From NCBI GenBank assembly GCA_024138025.1, contig JAMXBD010001370.1, positions 124,001 through 188,000 of the forward strand: DNA of 64,000 nucleotides, written 5' to 3'. The notes below the pieces were generated by a model. It was given only the letters and a program-made list of their open reading frames with translations, was not told the DNA's origin and did not search any database. Below are positions 62,470-64,000 of the stretch, in pieces. The stretch is from Combretum micranthum. Lineage: Eukaryota; Streptophyta; Magnoliopsida; Myrtales; Combretaceae. The position numbers and the translations under genes were made by a program. Numbering within the stretch: the stretch's first letter is position 1; each line of letters opens with the position of its first letter.

Positions 62470-64000
62470 ACATGAATCCTCGACTAGGGGTTAAAAGAAA
62501 TCTCAAAAAAAATTAGAGTCGCCACCCGATATAAATCGGGAAAAAATAAAAAAAAAAAGGTTAGGATCAATGGGTCGGTTGATCCTAACTTAGCTACTAG
62601 TCAGCGAAAATTTGATTTTAAAAAAATCAACTTTTAAAACCAGATATCATGGATTCGGGGGCTAACCTATTAAAACCAAATTAGTTACCACTTTTGGAAT
62701 TTTAAATTTATAATTTATCCTTTTCATGCTCAAAAATTCAATTATATTTTACATAACAAATATTTGCAAGTCAAATTATTCATTTTATTTTTTATTTTTT
62801 TTATTCATTTTTACTTTTATTATTATTATTTTTTTTAGAACATGAATAACAACAAACATATTTCTTTTTTTAAAAAAAAACTTATATTTACAAAAAAAAC
62901 AAAACTTTTTTTTATTTTTTATGTCGCCCCGCAGGTGCCTACGTACTCGCTAATCGAGATCAGACAAAACGTAGTTCTTTTAAAAAAGAACTTAATTTGT
63001 TGATCAATTTTATATTTTTGAACTCTTTTCACTTTAAATTCATTAAATTTTGAATTTTTATGAAACCATTTTTGATGATCCTATGATCTAATCAATTGAT
63101 TTTTTTTTTATTTTATGAAAATATAATTTTTCTAAGTCCGAAAATCATTTTTTATTATTTTATTTTTTTTCTAAAAAATTTTGTTTTTGGAAAATCTAAT
63201 TTTGTCATTTTTATCTATTTTTATTATTTTTATTATTTTTATTATTTTTTATTATTTTTTTAAAAAAAATCATCACATAATTTCACAACATATCCAGAAT
63301 AATTTAAAATATATTAAAAATATTTTTCATGCATTAAATATGCATTTCTAAGGTAATTTGTGTATAAATACACATTAAAAATATTCAAAAAATATCAAAA
63401 ATATCAAAAAAAATAAATTTATATAAAAAATAAATATTTTGATTTTTCTGGATTTTTCTGTATTTTTCTGAATTTTTCTGAATTTTTTATGAATTTTTAT
63501 AAATTTTTTACTTTTTTTATTATTTTCTGAAATTAATTATATAATAAACTATAAATAAAATAATGCGAATTAACCTGGACCGTCGGATGAAGCGGACCAG
63601 ATCTGGAGCGTCGATCTCGCTGACCGATTTGGATCGTCTGATCTTGTTGACTCGATCTGGGCCGTCTGATCGCTTGATGAAATCTGGGCCGTCTGATCGC
63701 TTGATGAAATCTAGGCCGTCTGATCGCTTGATTGAATCTTGGCCGTCTGATCTGCTTGATCAAATCTGAGCCGTTGATCTGCTTGATTGAATCTGGGCCG
63801 TCTAATCTGCTTGATTGAATCTGGACCGTCTGATCAGAGTTGACCGTTGACCGATGACCGACGACCGTTGACCGATGACCGACCGGGTTGGATTCGGATC
63901 TTCGGGTCGGATCTCGGAGCTCCGGGGGTGAAGAAGACGACGACGTGACTTTTCGGGGCGGATTCCGGCGGCTCCGGTGGTCCTCGGTGGCTGGAAGCTT
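62470..64000 (+). mobile_element. LTR-like element, possibly Tat/Ogre-type Ty3/gypsy, runs off the window
   Basis: The phrases 'gagtcgccacccgat' (62516) and 'tgcctacgtactcgc' with 'acgtagttc' (62936-62980) recall, from memory, LTR text of large plant Tat/Ogre elements. They are followed by very AT-rich sequence with 'attattttt' repeats (63200-63260) and then a sharp switch to GC-rich, CpG-rich sequence after 63570. No coding domain is present, and the far boundary is outside the window. Confidence 0.4.
63590..63835 (+). repeat. 27-bp tandem minisatellite
   Basis: About eight to nine units of the form 'ctgatcgcttgatgaaatct' plus 'gggccgt' run through this stretch. They are clearest at 63660-63735, with drift at the edges. 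A following run (63836-63890) repeats 'gaccgttgaccgat'. The open frames on both strands here are just the repeat in translation. Confidence 0.88.

Noticed and set aside
63533..63769. Arg/Pro-rich open frames on both strands
   Set aside because: They translate the 27-bp minisatellite, whose period keeps any frame open, and show no other coding evidence.

Overview
The window reads as nuclear DNA of a flowering plant, probably a eudicot. It is AT-rich, its genes are split by GT-AG introns, and it is dominated by LTR-retrotransposon debris of the sizes and termini usual in plants. I see no organelle, bacterial or viral replicon signal, and no tRNA, rRNA or CRISPR array.

Two host genes are well supported. 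On the + strand, four exons at 7976-11541 encode a 764-residue protein with an N-terminal NT-type C2 domain and a conserved, uncharacterised C-terminal module. On the - strand, four exons at 33053-30990 encode a 135-residue ML (MD-2-related lipid-recognition) protein that keeps its four cysteines but shows no signal peptide. From memory, the Arabidopsis homologues lie almost next to each other on chromosome 3, so this looks like an old gene neighbourhood pushed about 19 kb apart by transposons.

Layout. 1-4874: two collinear, oppositely oriented LTR-like copies forming a large inverted repeat. 4880-7340: AT-rich DNA, a primer-binding-site-like motif and a two-level tandem repeat ending about 640 bp upstream of the C2 gene. 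7976-12150: C2 gene and 3' UTR. 12150-14993: no gene seen. 14999-16870: solo LTR (target duplication TTATA). 18719-27048: a solo LTR ('copy C', duplication CATAC) that holds a complete short non-autonomous LTR element (19648-21966, duplication TAAGT) and another LTR-like element (23927-25683, duplication GTGGT). 29572-30096: a MITE-like inverted-repeat element. 30500-34145: ML gene and a duplicated upstream segment. 34600-36370: another LTR-like block. 37758-47036: a long LTR ('F', duplication ACTTT) with 'copy A' nested inside it (37839-42110, duplication CGTTT). 47988-53000: a tandem duplication of about 0.6 kb, one unit of which was split by 'copy B' (48059-51892, duplication CATGA) while the other keeps an empty site. 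54990-58617: a dead Ty3/gypsy gag-protease-RT region with a 943-bp tandem gag duplication. 60045-62420: a + strand relative of copies A-C. 62470-64000: part of a GC-rich LTR-like element with 27-bp repeats, running off the window.

Nearly every mobile element is broken: solo LTRs, premature stops mostly of the Gln-to-stop (C-to-T) type, and an Asp-to-Asn change in the RT catalytic motif. Five-base target duplications at seven places let the insertion order be read directly. All boundaries were worked out by eye and no database search was run.
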